A DNA stretch of 64,000 nt, taken from the NCBI RefSeq assembly GCF_023715345.1, contig NZ_JAMBNY010000010.1:62001-126000 (forward strand). The letters are read 5' to 3'. A program made the translations under genes and the position numbers. This document shows, piece by piece, positions 15,788 through 23,471 of this stretch; position 1 is the first letter of the stretch, and every line of letters starts with the position of its first letter. The notes under the pieces were generated by a model. The model was not told the DNA's origin and did no database searches. It was given only the letters and a program-made list of their open reading frames with translations. Origin of the DNA: Paenibacillus camelliae (GTDB lineage Bacteria; Bacillota; Bacilli; Paenibacillales; Paenibacillaceae).

Positions 15788-15873
15788 TGTATATTTCTTC
15801 CTCCATTTCCCATCCATCAATATACAATGAACCGTACTACCTGTCAATTTTATCTAAGTGAAGCGTTGACCTA

Positions 15874-16605
15874 CTAAACCTCCTTGCGCTGCAAGTAAAT
15901 AAAGCCGGCGATAAAAAACAAGACAAAGCTACCTCCAATGACCGTGATGAGCTGCTCCCACGGAGCATAGAAAATATCACTCTCATTATCCGTAATATAC
16001 ATCATCAAAAAAGGCTGTCCCCACGGATAAAAGGGCGCAAGATCTTCCGAATTCAGAACAAGCATCGTAGGAATCGTAAAGATGACATTTACAGCAAATG
16101 GAGCAGCCAAGGATTGAAACAGCGTGGAAAGAAACAGCATAAGCGCGATTAGTGGCAGTGTTGCAAGCCAGCCCCCTATCGTACCGCGTATCAGCAGCTC
16201 TAGCGGGAATGGTTCACCATACTGCTTCAACAAGCCAGCCACTAGCAGTGCGAGCAGCACAAGCAGCTGCATACATAAGCTTAATAGGCTAACGATTAGG
16301 AATTTGGCTACATATACCTTTCCCCGCGTCGTTGGTAAAGCAAACAGCTGCTTCCAGCCCCCTGCTTGATGCTCATAGCGACAAATTAGCGTTGCAAGCA
16401 CACCGATCATTAGCGGCAAAAACAAAACGCCATAAGCTAGATTCGCATTTATCGCTGCATACACGTACTTTTGACCTGTTAGCTCCTCTGCATCAACATT
16501 AACATTCAAAGCAATCGCCAGTACGATTAGAGGTGCCAGCAATATAAAGGGAACGATATTCGTTTTCCATAGTTTAAACCATTCTGTCTTCAGCAATGCC
16601 TTCAT
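15874..16605 (-). CDS. ABC-2 type permease of a BcrA/LanFEG-like exporter (second permease)
   Basis: A 243-residue protein with about six membrane helices and the N-terminal segment LLKTEWFKLWKTN, characteristic of ABC-2 permeases of the lantibiotic-immunity (MutE/MutG, LanE/LanG) and bacitracin (BcrB) type. Its ATG directly follows the stop codon of the first permease. Together with that permease and the ATPase it should form an exporter or target-protecting complex in the cytoplasmic membrane. Substrate inferred only from the module type. Confidence 0.85.
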   Translation of the reverse strand: MKALLKTEWFKLWKTNIVPFILLAPLIVLAIALNVNVDAEELTGQKYVYAAINANLAYGVLFLPLMIGVLATLICRYEHQAGGWKQLFALPTTRGKVYVAKFLIVSLLSLCMQLLVLLALLVAGLLKQYGEPFPLELLIRGTIGGWLATLPLIALMLFLSTLFQSLAAPFAVNVIFTIPTMLVLNSEDLAPFYPWGQPFLMMYITDNESDIFYAPWEQLITVIGGSFVLFFIAGFIYLQRKEV

Positions 16606-17316
16606 TTAGCTCACATCCTTTCTACAGAAGTGCCACATGCCAGCTATAAACAGCAGCAAGCCAGCACTAATGCCAAGTACGATATTGATGAAAGGATTAT
16701 TCCAATCGTTCGCTAATGTTGGCCATTTCCATAGGAACCAATCGGGAAGAAAAAAAGCCATGAAAGTCAGAATTACTCCGACTACCCCTATGCTCACGGT
16801 GATGCCCTGATTGTTGTTAGCGACCGCAACCCACAGGTGAAACGCAATGAGCGCCTGTGACGCAAGCCACGGATAAAAGCTGACTTGCATAATGCGCAGC
16901 CACGGGATGTCATCGCCTAGACCTAGCGTTAGTCCGTATAACGTCGTGCCGATGCCTAGTATAATCGAGGATACGAATAATAGCGTCGTCGCGATTACGT
17001 ACTTAGATAGATAGACTGACGATCGACTGACCGGTAGCGCCAGCCATTGCTTCCAGGCATTCGTTTGGTTCTCTATACTTGCCATCATCGACGTCAAAAT
17101 GACGATACCTAATACGAGTGCAAGCGGCGTTAAGCTAAGAATATTGTCTAAGTAAATCGCCCAGTCGTCATCGCTTAATGACAGCAAATAATCTTTGCGA
17201 ACGCCATAATTGACCATCGTCAAACCGACTACACCTAGCGGGCCTAATACGGTTAGAAACCAAAGACCCTTTCTCTTTATTTTCATCCATTCTGATCGAA
17301 GTAATTGGCTGAGCAT
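16606..17316 (-). CDS. ABC-2 type permease of a BcrA/LanFEG-like exporter (first permease)
   Basis: A 236-residue protein with about six membrane helices, starting LLRSEWMKIKRKG like its partner permease. The same segment order (ENQTNAWKQWLALPVSRSSVYLSKY) also occurs in the second permease as EHQAGGWKQLFALPTTRGKVYVAKF, so the two are ancient duplicates. The ATG shares its A with the TAA stop of the ATPase gene (TAATG), so translation is coupled. The heterodimeric permease plus one ATPase gene matches lantibiotic self-protection transporters; no lantibiotic precursor or modification gene is present nearby. Confidence 0.85.
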   Translation of the reverse strand: MLSQLLRSEWMKIKRKGLWFLTVLGPLGVVGLTMVNYGVRKDYLLSLSDDDWAIYLDNILSLTPLALVLGIVILTSMMASIENQTNAWKQWLALPVSRSSVYLSKYVIATTLLFVSSIILGIGTTLYGLTLGLGDDIPWLRIMQVSFYPWLASQALIAFHLWVAVANNNQGITVSIGVVGVILTFMAFFLPDWFLWKWPTLANDWNNPFINIVLGISAGLLLFIAGMWHFCRKDVS

Positions 17317-18224
17317 TATAAACTCACCCCATCCGTCATACTTAAGAAAATTTGCTCGAGCGACTGCTTGTTTTCCTCCACCCGATAGATGTCATGTCCT
17401 TGATGAACGAGTAAAGAGACCGCATCTGCCACACTGCGATTCGAGCAGTTTTCGAGAATAAGCTGCTCTTGCTCATGAGCAGCTGCAAGCTCCAGCTGCT
17501 TCAGCGCAGCAACCGCTTTGCCAGGCTCACTGCATTGAATTCTAATCGTAGAACGAGCCAGCTTTCGCAAATTCGACATCTGATCCTGATAGATTAGCTT
17601 CCCCCTCGACACCACGCCTACCGCTGTAGCGATCTGGTCGATTTCGGATAAGAGATGACTGGATATTAATACAGTCATGCCATATTGCTGCGGCAAGCTT
17701 TTAATAAGCTCACGAATCTCAATAATGCCTGAAGGATCAAGTCCGTTCGTTGGCTCATCCAGCACCAGCAGCTTCGGCTGATGCAGCAATGCTGCGGCGA
17801 TGCCCAATCTCTGCTTCATCCCTAGTGAGAAGCCTTTAACTTTACGATGAGCAGCCTCCGTTAAGCGCACCGTTTCCAATACCTCACTAATGCGCTTATG
17901 TGGTACGCCTACGATTTCACGCACAACGTTCAAGTTTTCATAGGCGGTAAGATGCGGATAGTAGGATGGATTCTCAACGAGCGAGCCGACCTGACGCAAG
18001 ATATCTAGCTTATGCTTCTGTAGCTCCTTACCAAAGATGCGCACTGTACCAGATGTAGGCTTCATTAATCCAAGCAGCATACGAATGGTCGTCGTTTTCC
18101 CTGCTCCATTCGGACCTAAAAACCCGTAAATTTCCCCTTCACGAATGACCATATCGACATGGTCAACCGCTTGCTGCTTCTGAAATGTTTTCGTTAATTG
18201 CTCTGTTTGTACAATAATACTCAT
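17316..18224 (-). CDS. ABC transporter ATP-binding protein, BcrA type
   Basis: A 302-residue ATPase. Walker A GPNGAGKTT lies at about residue 39, the signature LGMKQRLGIA at about 137, and Walker B LLVLDEPTNGLD at about 155, with the H-loop in LISSHLLSEIDQIATAVG. The C-terminal 80 residues form the regulatory tail common to BcrA-like subunits. The frame is open to a GTG at 18233, but that codon lies inside the ribosome site. The ATG at 18224 (MSIIVQTEQLTKTFQ), 6 bases after AGAGGTG, is the better start. It energises the two ABC-2 permeases encoded immediately downstream. Confidence 0.92.
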   Translation of the reverse strand: MSIIVQTEQLTKTFQKQQAVDHVDMVIREGEIYGFLGPNGAGKTTTIRMLLGLMKPTSGTVRIFGKELQKHKLDILRQVGSLVENPSYYPHLTAYENLNVVREIVGVPHKRISEVLETVRLTEAAHRKVKGFSLGMKQRLGIAAALLHQPKLLVLDEPTNGLDPSGIIEIRELIKSLPQQYGMTVLISSHLLSEIDQIATAVGVVSRGKLIYQDQMSNLRKLARSTIRIQCSEPGKAVAALKQLELAAAHEQEQLILENCSNRSVADAVSLLVHQGHDIYRVEENKQSLEQIFLSMTDGVSL

Positions 18225-18243
18225 GTTTTTCACCTCTAAAGCC

Positions 18244-18300
18244 AGTATAAATAGGCAAGGTTAAAGTGAGGTGTGGGGAAAGGTTAAATTTTGTTTAAAT
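18244..18300 (-). promoter_or_regulatory. Promoter region of the ABC exporter with repeated GGTTAAA boxes
   Basis: On the minus strand a TATACT -10 box (complement of 18244-18249) lacks a good -35 box. Upstream are the direct repeats ATTTAAAC (complement of 18293-18300) and ATTTAACC (18282-18289), exactly 11 bp apart, and CTTTAACC (18259-18266), 23 bp further. Eleven-bp-spaced repeats are what OmpR-family regulators bind, and such a regulator is encoded just upstream. Confidence 0.4.
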
Positions 18301-18339
18301 TAAAAACAGAACCTTCCCCTGTACTTTGGGAAAGTTCTG
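18296..18339 (-). terminator. Terminator after the two-component genes
   Basis: A stem of twelve pairs with one mismatch, CAGAACCTTCCC (18307-18318) against GGGAAAGTTCTG (18328-18339). On the minus strand it is followed by TTTTTAATTT. It separates the histidine kinase gene from the ABC exporter. Confidence 0.75.
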
Positions 18340-18438
18340 CTTAGTGGTTAGTCTTACGGAGTTGTTTTAATTTCTATTGTTTGACTTTTACAATTCCATT
18401 TCACTGAGAATCCAATGATTTCTGCTATGTCTAGAGGC

Positions 18439-19794
18439 TTAGTTTAGAGGATGTCGTATTTCTATGATGAATTCTTCATCTCTACGATAGTGCTGCCATG
18501 TTAAGCCCATACCTTCTACCATCATATGGACGATGGACAAGCCAATGCCTGCACCCTTGTTATCAGTCACGCCATCCATCCCTTGACCACGATCTACCAC
18601 ACGGATCGCATCATAACCTTCGCAGGCTTCCGTTTCGATCGCAACAAGCTTGCCATCACGAGCATGTCGCAGCACGTTTTGCAGCAGGTTATCGAACATT
18701 CGCTTCATCCAGATCGGATCTACCTCCCACGTCGGTACGTGAAGCTCTCCAAGCCTCATCTCAATCTCAAAGCCATTTTGCTCAAATACCGCATACCAAG
18801 CCGCGATATGCTCCCGCAAAAATCGGTTAATTTGAAGCTGAGCCTGTTCATAGCGATACTGAGCACTCGATAATAGCGTATAGGCAAGTAAATTATCTAC
18901 AAGCTCGTCGATATGACGGACGGAGCTATCCATCGTCTGCAGCGCTTTTGCTGCTCCATCAGGCAGCTCGTACTTGCTGACGGTATATGCATTAGCACGC
19001 AGCTTCGTTAGTGGAGTCCGAATATCGTGTGACAAATTAGCAATCAGCTCACGCCGAATCTGCTCCTCGTTCAGCTCTCTTTGGCGGCTATCATTCAATT
19101 GCTCCACCATATTGTTGAACGAATGCTCAAGCTGACCGATCTCATCTTGCTTCTTAACGTCAATAGATACTGGCAAGCCATCGGGATTACGCTTACTCAT
19201 CGCACGCTGTAAGAAGAGCAGCCGCTTACGAATATTACGGAAAAATAAATACGAGATGACGATAAAGACGATAACAATAATTAAAATACCTGCCAGCAAC
19301 CATATGCCGAATTTCTCAAAAATATCCGAATATGGATCTCTGAATAGCTCTCGAGGAAGCTCAACTACGACAAAGCCATTGTTCTCCTTGCCCTCTACAA
19401 AAGCAACGACTGTAAAGGGATCTTTACCATATCTGCTCTTCATAAAAGAAACAATGTCTGACTGTGACCATTGCTGTGGCAGCTCATATTGTACATTCCA
19501 GCTGCTCAGTAGCTGCCCGTCCTGGCTAATCCAGAACATACCTGCCTCTGGGTATTGCTCGCTCCATTTCTGATAAAGCAGCTTTACGTCCTCTTCAGTG
19601 GCAGAGGTGTCACTTGCAGCCTGATGCCAGCTGTTTTCTACTTTCTCATACTCGGGTATATCGTTTTGAGCCATTTGATTCGTTATACCGGTGAAAATAA
19701 TTGCACCGCCAATATACGTTAGTTGAAACAGACCTAACGCACACAAAATAATAACCATATACTTAGCTTGCAGAGAGCCGAATAGCTTCCTCAT
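18439..19794 (-). CDS. Sensor histidine kinase of the exporter module
   Basis: A 451-residue membrane kinase. Helix 1 is at about residues 12-36, an extracellular sensor domain of about 120 residues follows, and helix 2 is at about 160-184. HAMP then leads to the H-box NLSHDIRTPLTKLRA (phosphorylated His near residue 255). The ATPase motifs are N-box RMFDNLLQNVLRHA and G-box DRGQGMDGVTDNKGAGIGLS. The ATG overlaps the end of the response regulator gene by 4 bp. The long extracellular loop differs from the loop-less BceS-type kinases, so it probably detects a ligand or damage itself. Its presumed output is the ABC exporter genes downstream. Confidence 0.92.
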   Translation of the reverse strand: MRKLFGSLQAKYMVIILCALGLFQLTYIGGAIIFTGITNQMAQNDIPEYEKVENSWHQAASDTSATEEDVKLLYQKWSEQYPEAGMFWISQDGQLLSSWNVQYELPQQWSQSDIVSFMKSRYGKDPFTVVAFVEGKENNGFVVVELPRELFRDPYSDIFEKFGIWLLAGILIIVIVFIVISYLFFRNIRKRLLFLQRAMSKRNPDGLPVSIDVKKQDEIGQLEHSFNNMVEQLNDSRQRELNEEQIRRELIANLSHDIRTPLTKLRANAYTVSKYELPDGAAKALQTMDSSVRHIDELVDNLLAYTLLSSAQYRYEQAQLQINRFLREHIAAWYAVFEQNGFEIEMRLGELHVPTWEVDPIWMKRMFDNLLQNVLRHARDGKLVAIETEACEGYDAIRVVDRGQGMDGVTDNKGAGIGLSIVHMMVEGMGLTWQHYRRDEEFIIEIRHPLN

Positions 19795-20459
19795 AGCTTC
19801 ACACGATAACCGATTCCGCGAATCGTCTCTATGATAGTTGGCTGTGATGGGTCAAGCTCGATCTTCTCGCGCAAATATCGGATATGTACCATAAGCGTTT
19901 TATCGCCTTCGATATAGCTTTCTCCCCATACCTGCTCATAGAGCTGCTCCTTCGTCAGTATTTGGTTCAAATGACGAATAAAGCATTGGAACAGCAGAAA
20001 TTGCTTACCCGTCAGCAGTATCTCCTCATTCGTCTGCTTGTTCACAATGTGAAGCTCCTTCGTATGAATCCGCAAATGCTGGAGCTCTATCGTCTGCTCA
20101 TTTTTCTGAAAGCGACGAAGCAGTACCTCGATGCGTGCAGCAAGCTCATCGGGATGAAATGGCTTTGTCACATAATCATCCGCGAAGCTTAAGCCTTCGA
20201 GCTTGTCCTCCACTGCTGTTCGCGCCGACAGCATGAGGATAGGCAGCGTGCTGTTTTCTCGTTTTAGACGCTTACCAATCGAGAATCCGTCTAGTCCAGG
20301 GAGCATAACGTCCAAAATTGCTAAATCTGCTTGCCCCGCGTACGCTTCAGCTCCCTCTCCTGATTGTAGCCAGCTTACTTCGTAGCCCTTATCCTGCAGC
20401 TCCTGTGACAGCCACGAACCGATCTCATGATCATCTTCAATGTATAAAATGTGAGGCAT
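19791..20459 (-). CDS. OmpR/PhoB-type response regulator
   Basis: A 222-residue regulator. The receiver domain occupies residues 1-115, with acidic pocket Glu8-Asp9-Asp10, phospho-acceptor Asp50 (LAILDVMLPG) and Lys of VTKPF at about 99. The C-terminal winged helix ends in the usual VHIRYLREKIE and TIRGIGYRVKL segments. It pairs with the kinase encoded next (4-bp overlap). It is probably the activator of the ABC exporter promoter at 18244-18300. Its own promoter directly abuts the repeat array upstream. Confidence 0.95.
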   Translation of the reverse strand: MPHILYIEDDHEIGSWLSQELQDKGYEVSWLQSGEGAEAYAGQADLAILDVMLPGLDGFSIGKRLKRENSTLPILMLSARTAVEDKLEGLSFADDYVTKPFHPDELAARIEVLLRRFQKNEQTIELQHLRIHTKELHIVNKQTNEEILLTGKQFLLFQCFIRHLNQILTKEQLYEQVWGESYIEGDKTLMVHIRYLREKIELDPSQPTIIETIRGIGYRVKL

Positions 20460-20494
20460 TTTTGACCAACTCCGTTCTAATCAACGATATCGTC

Positions 20495-20524
20495 ATTATA
20501 GCCCACAAGTTTTTAATCCAGCAA
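20495..20524 (-). promoter_or_regulatory. SigA-type promoter of the two-component operon
   Basis: On the minus strand, TTGCTG (complement of 20519-20524), an 18-bp spacer and TATAAT (complement of 20495-20500). The -35 box lies at the edge of the G-rich repeat array. Confidence 0.6.
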
Positions 20525-20775
20525 CGGTTGGTTTGGTCTTGGTAAAGGCGTGAGGGTGGATACTTGGGTCGAGGGGCGGTGACTTGTGCGGCGTGGGGCG
20601 GTGACTACTTTCTCTGCGCGGGGAGATATTGTGGTGTGGGGGCGGTGACTTGTGCGGCGTGAGGGCGATGAATGGTACGGCACGAGGAGATATTGTGGTG
20701 TGGGGGCGGTGACTTGTACAGCGTGGGGCGATGAATAGTACGGCACGAGGAGATATTGTGGTGTGGGGCGTGCTA
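20525..20775. repeat. G-rich tandem repeat, unit about 64 bp, about 3.5 copies
   Basis: The landmark GAGATATTGTGGTGTGGGG recurs at 20623, 20687 and 20750 (periods 64 and 63 bp). Units consist of GGGCGGTGACTTG, GCGGCGTG, GGGCGATGAATRGTACGGCAC and the landmark; a partial unit begins near 20560. The plus strand has many runs of three to five G. It is unrelated in sequence to the 51-bp array that follows. Confidence 0.85.
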
Positions 20776-20779
20776 TCTT

Positions 20780-21950
20780 GGGTGATTTTTCATACAAATG
20801 AGGCATTTACGGCGCTGAATCAGCGACTTTGGGTGATTTTTCATACAAATGTATCACTTACGGCCTGAATCAGCGACTTTTGAGTGGTTTTTCATACAAA
20901 GTGGCACATTCGGCGCACGATTAGCACCTTTTGTATGGTTTTTCATACAAACGAACCACTTATAGCGCTGAATCAGCGAATTTGGGTGCTTTTTCATACA
21001 AATGAGGCAGTTACGGCGCTGAATCAGCGACTTTGGATGATTTTTCATACAAATGAGTCACTTACCGCGCTGGATCAGCGAATTTGGGTGCTTTTTCATA
21101 CAAAACCGTCACTTTCAGCGCTGAATCAGCGACCTTGGGGTGGTTTTTCATACAAATGAGGCATTTACGTCGCTGAATCAGAGACTTTGGATGACTTTTC
21201 ATACAAATGAGGCATTTACAGCGCTGAATCAGCGACTTTTGGGTGGTTTTTCATACAAAGTGGCGCATTCGGCGCACGATTAGCACCTTTTGTATGGTTT
21301 TTCATACAAATGAACCATTTATGGCGCTGAATCAGCGAATTTAGGTGCTTTTTCATACAAATGAGCCACTTACGGCGCTGAATCAGCGACTCTGGGTGCT
21401 TTTTCATACAAATGAGGCATTTACGGTGCTGAATCGGCGACTTTTGTATGGTTTTTCATACAATTGAGCCACTTATGGCGCTGAATCAGCGAATTTGTAT
21501 GGTTTTTCACACAAATGAGGCATTTACGGTGCTGGATCAGCGACTCTGGGTGCTTTTTCATACAAATGAGCCACTTATGGCGCTGAATCAGCGAATTTGT
21601 ATGGTTTTTCACACAAATGGCATTTACGTGCTGGATCAGCGACTTTGGGTGCTTTTTCATACAAAACCGTCACTTACAGCGCACGATTAGCAACTTTTGT
21701 ATGGTTTTTCATACAACTGAGCCAATTACGGTGCTGGATCAGTGACTTTGGGTGATTTTTCATACAAATGCGGCATTTACGGCGCTGAATCAGCGACTTT
21801 GGATGACTTTCCATACAAATGTATCACTTACCGCGCTGAATCAGCGAACTTGGGTGCTTTTTCATACAAAACCGTTACTTACAGCGTACGATCAGCGCCT
21901 TTTGTATGCTTTTTCACACGAATGGGGCAATAACGACACATAGTCACCTA
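20780..21950. repeat. Tandem array of about 23 units of 51 bp
   Basis: The landmark TTTTTCATACAAA (or close variants) recurs about 23 times from 20786 to 21911 at a mean spacing of 51 bp. Most units then carry TGAGGCATTTACGG or ACCACTTATGG, followed by the 13-base palindrome CGCTGA-A-TCAGCG and a linker such as ACTTTGGGTGC. Two special units (near 20900 and 21258) carry GCGCACGATTAGCACC instead and lie seven units apart, suggesting larger duplications. Since 51 is divisible by three, short open frames with 17-residue repeats appear on both strands. I judge them non-coding: no good ribosome sites, and both strands are equally open. Confidence 0.9.
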
Positions 21951-21991
21951 CTTTTGGGTGAGCTGCTTTCAAATTACAATATGCCCCTACA

Positions 21992-22654
21992 CTATACAGC
22001 GTATTGCTTCATATACTCATCGATTTGCAGATGTGCATCCTTTACATCATCACTATGTGTAATGCTCACTAGTGCTGGCTTTAGCTCCCGGACGATACGA
22101 CTACTTGCAATTGCCTGATCCATATATGCGGTAAACATTTTCATTGGCTGCTGAAGCTGTCCTTTTTTTGAGGTAAATAGGTCTCCGCTGAGCAATACGT
22201 TATCCTTGGCATGATAATACACGACATGACCAGGTGAATGACCTGGCGTATGATAAGGGATCAGATCACCGAAGGCTTCAAGCTCACCATTTTCGTTTAT
22301 TGGCAGGGGCTGCACAACGTTTGGAGGGACGAGTGCCTCCGCTTTCTTTCTACGTGGGAATGGAGCTTTGCCTTCCATATAGTCCAGATCAAAGGCATGA
22401 GCATAGACAGGAATATTTCGCTCACGAATGATGTTCTTCACCCCGCCGACATGATCAGAATGACCATGTGTCAGTAGGATTGCCTTTATCTCGCCAAGCT
22501 TTTCGGCCTCGCGCAATATATGTTTACTCATAAAGGCCATACCAGTATCAATGATGTAAACACCATTACTAGCCTGCACAAGCCATACACTAACCTTGAA
22601 CAAACACCAGAATTCCAGCTTCGTAATATGCTCTGAAATTTTGCAAATTTTCAT
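21992..22654 (-). CDS. MBL-fold metallo-hydrolase
   Basis: A 220-residue metallo-beta-lactamase-fold enzyme with motif 2 LLTHGHSDHVGG (HxHxDH, about residues 61-72), a further metal His in HTPGHSPGHVVY (about 135-146), the metal Asp in LLSGDLF and a last His in SITHSDDV. The residue set fits a general zinc hydrolase of the YflN/glyoxalase II-like type; the substrate is unknown. A GGGAGGATTATTT ribosome site precedes the ATG. It lies 90 bp after a MerR-type gene on the same strand, so the two may be co-transcribed. No signal peptide, hence cytoplasmic. Confidence 0.9.
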   Translation of the reverse strand: MKICKISEHITKLEFWCLFKVSVWLVQASNGVYIIDTGMAFMSKHILREAEKLGEIKAILLTHGHSDHVGGVKNIIRERNIPVYAHAFDLDYMEGKAPFPRRKKAEALVPPNVVQPLPINENGELEAFGDLIPYHTPGHSPGHVVYYHAKDNVLLSGDLFTSKKGQLQQPMKMFTAYMDQAIASSRIVRELKPALVSITHSDDVKDAHLQIDEYMKQYAV

Positions 22655-22744
22655 AAATAATCCTCCCTTATTCCTCTAAATGACTGGACTATCTTAATAG
22701 TTTGACTCCTTCACCACTACACTTAAACAACCCCCACACAAACC

Positions 22745-23176
22745 TTAAGCTTCATTTCCTTTATCCGACATACTGAGATAAATGTCATCCACAAGCTCAT
22801 CGATTTTCGATTGATTTTCGGCGTATTTTCCTTGCTCCATAAAGCTGCCAGCAAGTCGCAGTGCGTGCAGTGCATTTTCATAAAACTTAATTTTCCGCTC
22901 AATATCTTCAATCTTCTGAGTGAATGTTGTCACTGACGCAATATTACACTCCTGTGAAATCGGCTGCTGCTCCAACGTAAGCAAATATCGGATTTCTTGC
23001 AGTGAGAACCCTATTTGCTTCAGCACAATAATATACTTCATTGATTTTTCACATTGGTCATCGTACAAACGATAGCCATTATCTAAACGCTTCGGCTTCA
23101 GCAGCCCTTCTGCTTCATAATATCTTGCTGTATCACTCGTAATCTGATATTTCTCAGTAAATTGTTTAATATGCAT
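22745..23176 (-). CDS. MerR family transcriptional regulator (AdhR/TipA-like)
   Basis: A 143-residue regulator with an N-terminal winged helix (IKQFTEKYQITSDTARYYEAEGLLKPKRLDNGYRLYDD), the hinge QIGFSLQEIRYLL, and a dimerisation coiled coil (about residues 85-118). A single Cys at about 77 (SQECNIA) could be a sensing residue, as in AdhR-like aldehyde sensors. Its promoter region carries a perfect 16-bp palindrome with MerR-type spacing (23209-23224), so it is likely auto-regulated. The downstream MBL hydrolase and upstream SDR are plausible targets. Confidence 0.9.
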   Translation of the reverse strand: MHIKQFTEKYQITSDTARYYEAEGLLKPKRLDNGYRLYDDQCEKSMKYIIVLKQIGFSLQEIRYLLTLEQQPISQECNIASVTTFTQKIEDIERKIKFYENALHALRLAGSFMEQGKYAENQSKIDELVDDIYLSMSDKGNEA

Positions 23177-23197
23177 CGTGTGCCCTCCTCTTTAAGG

Positions 23198-23230
23198 GTA
23201 GCGTATCATTGGAGTATACTCCAAGGTCAA
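23198..23230 (-). promoter_or_regulatory. MerR-type promoter/operator with 16-bp palindrome
   Basis: TTGGAGTATACTCCAA (23209-23224) is a perfect palindrome. On the minus strand it lies between TTGACC (complement of 23225-23230) and a weak TACGCT -10 box, separated by 19 bp. This long spacer is the hallmark of MerR-activated promoters. Confidence 0.65.
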
Positions 23231-23243
23231 TAGTTTTTTGACA

Positions 23244-23280
23244 ATGAATGCATTAATTGTTTCATCATGAATGCATTCAT
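23244..23280. promoter_or_regulatory. Direct repeat ATGAATGCATT and palindrome ATGAATGCATTCAT
   Basis: ATGAATGCATT occurs at 23244-23254 and 23267-23277 (23 bp apart); the second extends to a perfect 14-bp palindrome. It resembles operators of TetR-family fatty-acid regulators (TGAATGA..TCATTCA), but no such regulator gene is in the window. It lies upstream of the merR promoter. Confidence 0.4.
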
Positions 23281-23314
23281 TATTTCATTGGTTAACGTGA
23301 ACGAACAAAATCAG

Positions 23315-23358
23315 AAAAGGCCGTCTTAAAAGTCATTGTTTATGACCTTAAGACAGCC
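23315..23358 (-). terminator. Terminator after the SDR gene
   Basis: An imperfect long stem, GGCTGTCTTAAGGTCAT against ATGACTTTTAAGACGGCC on the minus strand, followed by TTTT. Confidence 0.75.
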
Positions 23359-23471
23359 TCTATTACGTTGCGCAATTGCTTTTTACTATTTTAATTGTCA
23401 CCTTTAAGTGACGGAATGCTCACTTCGTATAATTGAAGGGATTTCTACTTCGCACTAAAATTCAAATCTAT

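Noticed and set aside
15874..18224. Lantibiotic biosynthesis cluster
   Set aside because: Only transporter and regulators are present; no precursor peptide or modification enzyme within reach.
20513..21943. Many short open frames of 60-97 codons in the repeat arrays, on both strands, with 17-residue repeats such as MKKHPESLIQRRKWLI
   Set aside because: They arise because the 51-bp unit is divisible by three. Both strands are equally open, starts lack ribosome sites and frames end at random unit variants.
20780..21950. CRISPR array
   Set aside because: Units are contiguous with no unique spacers, the repeated part covers almost the whole unit, and there are no cas genes.
23244..23280. Origin or attachment site based on the ATGAATGCATT repeats
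   Set aside because: No DnaA boxes, integrase or tRNA nearby; an operator is the simpler reading.
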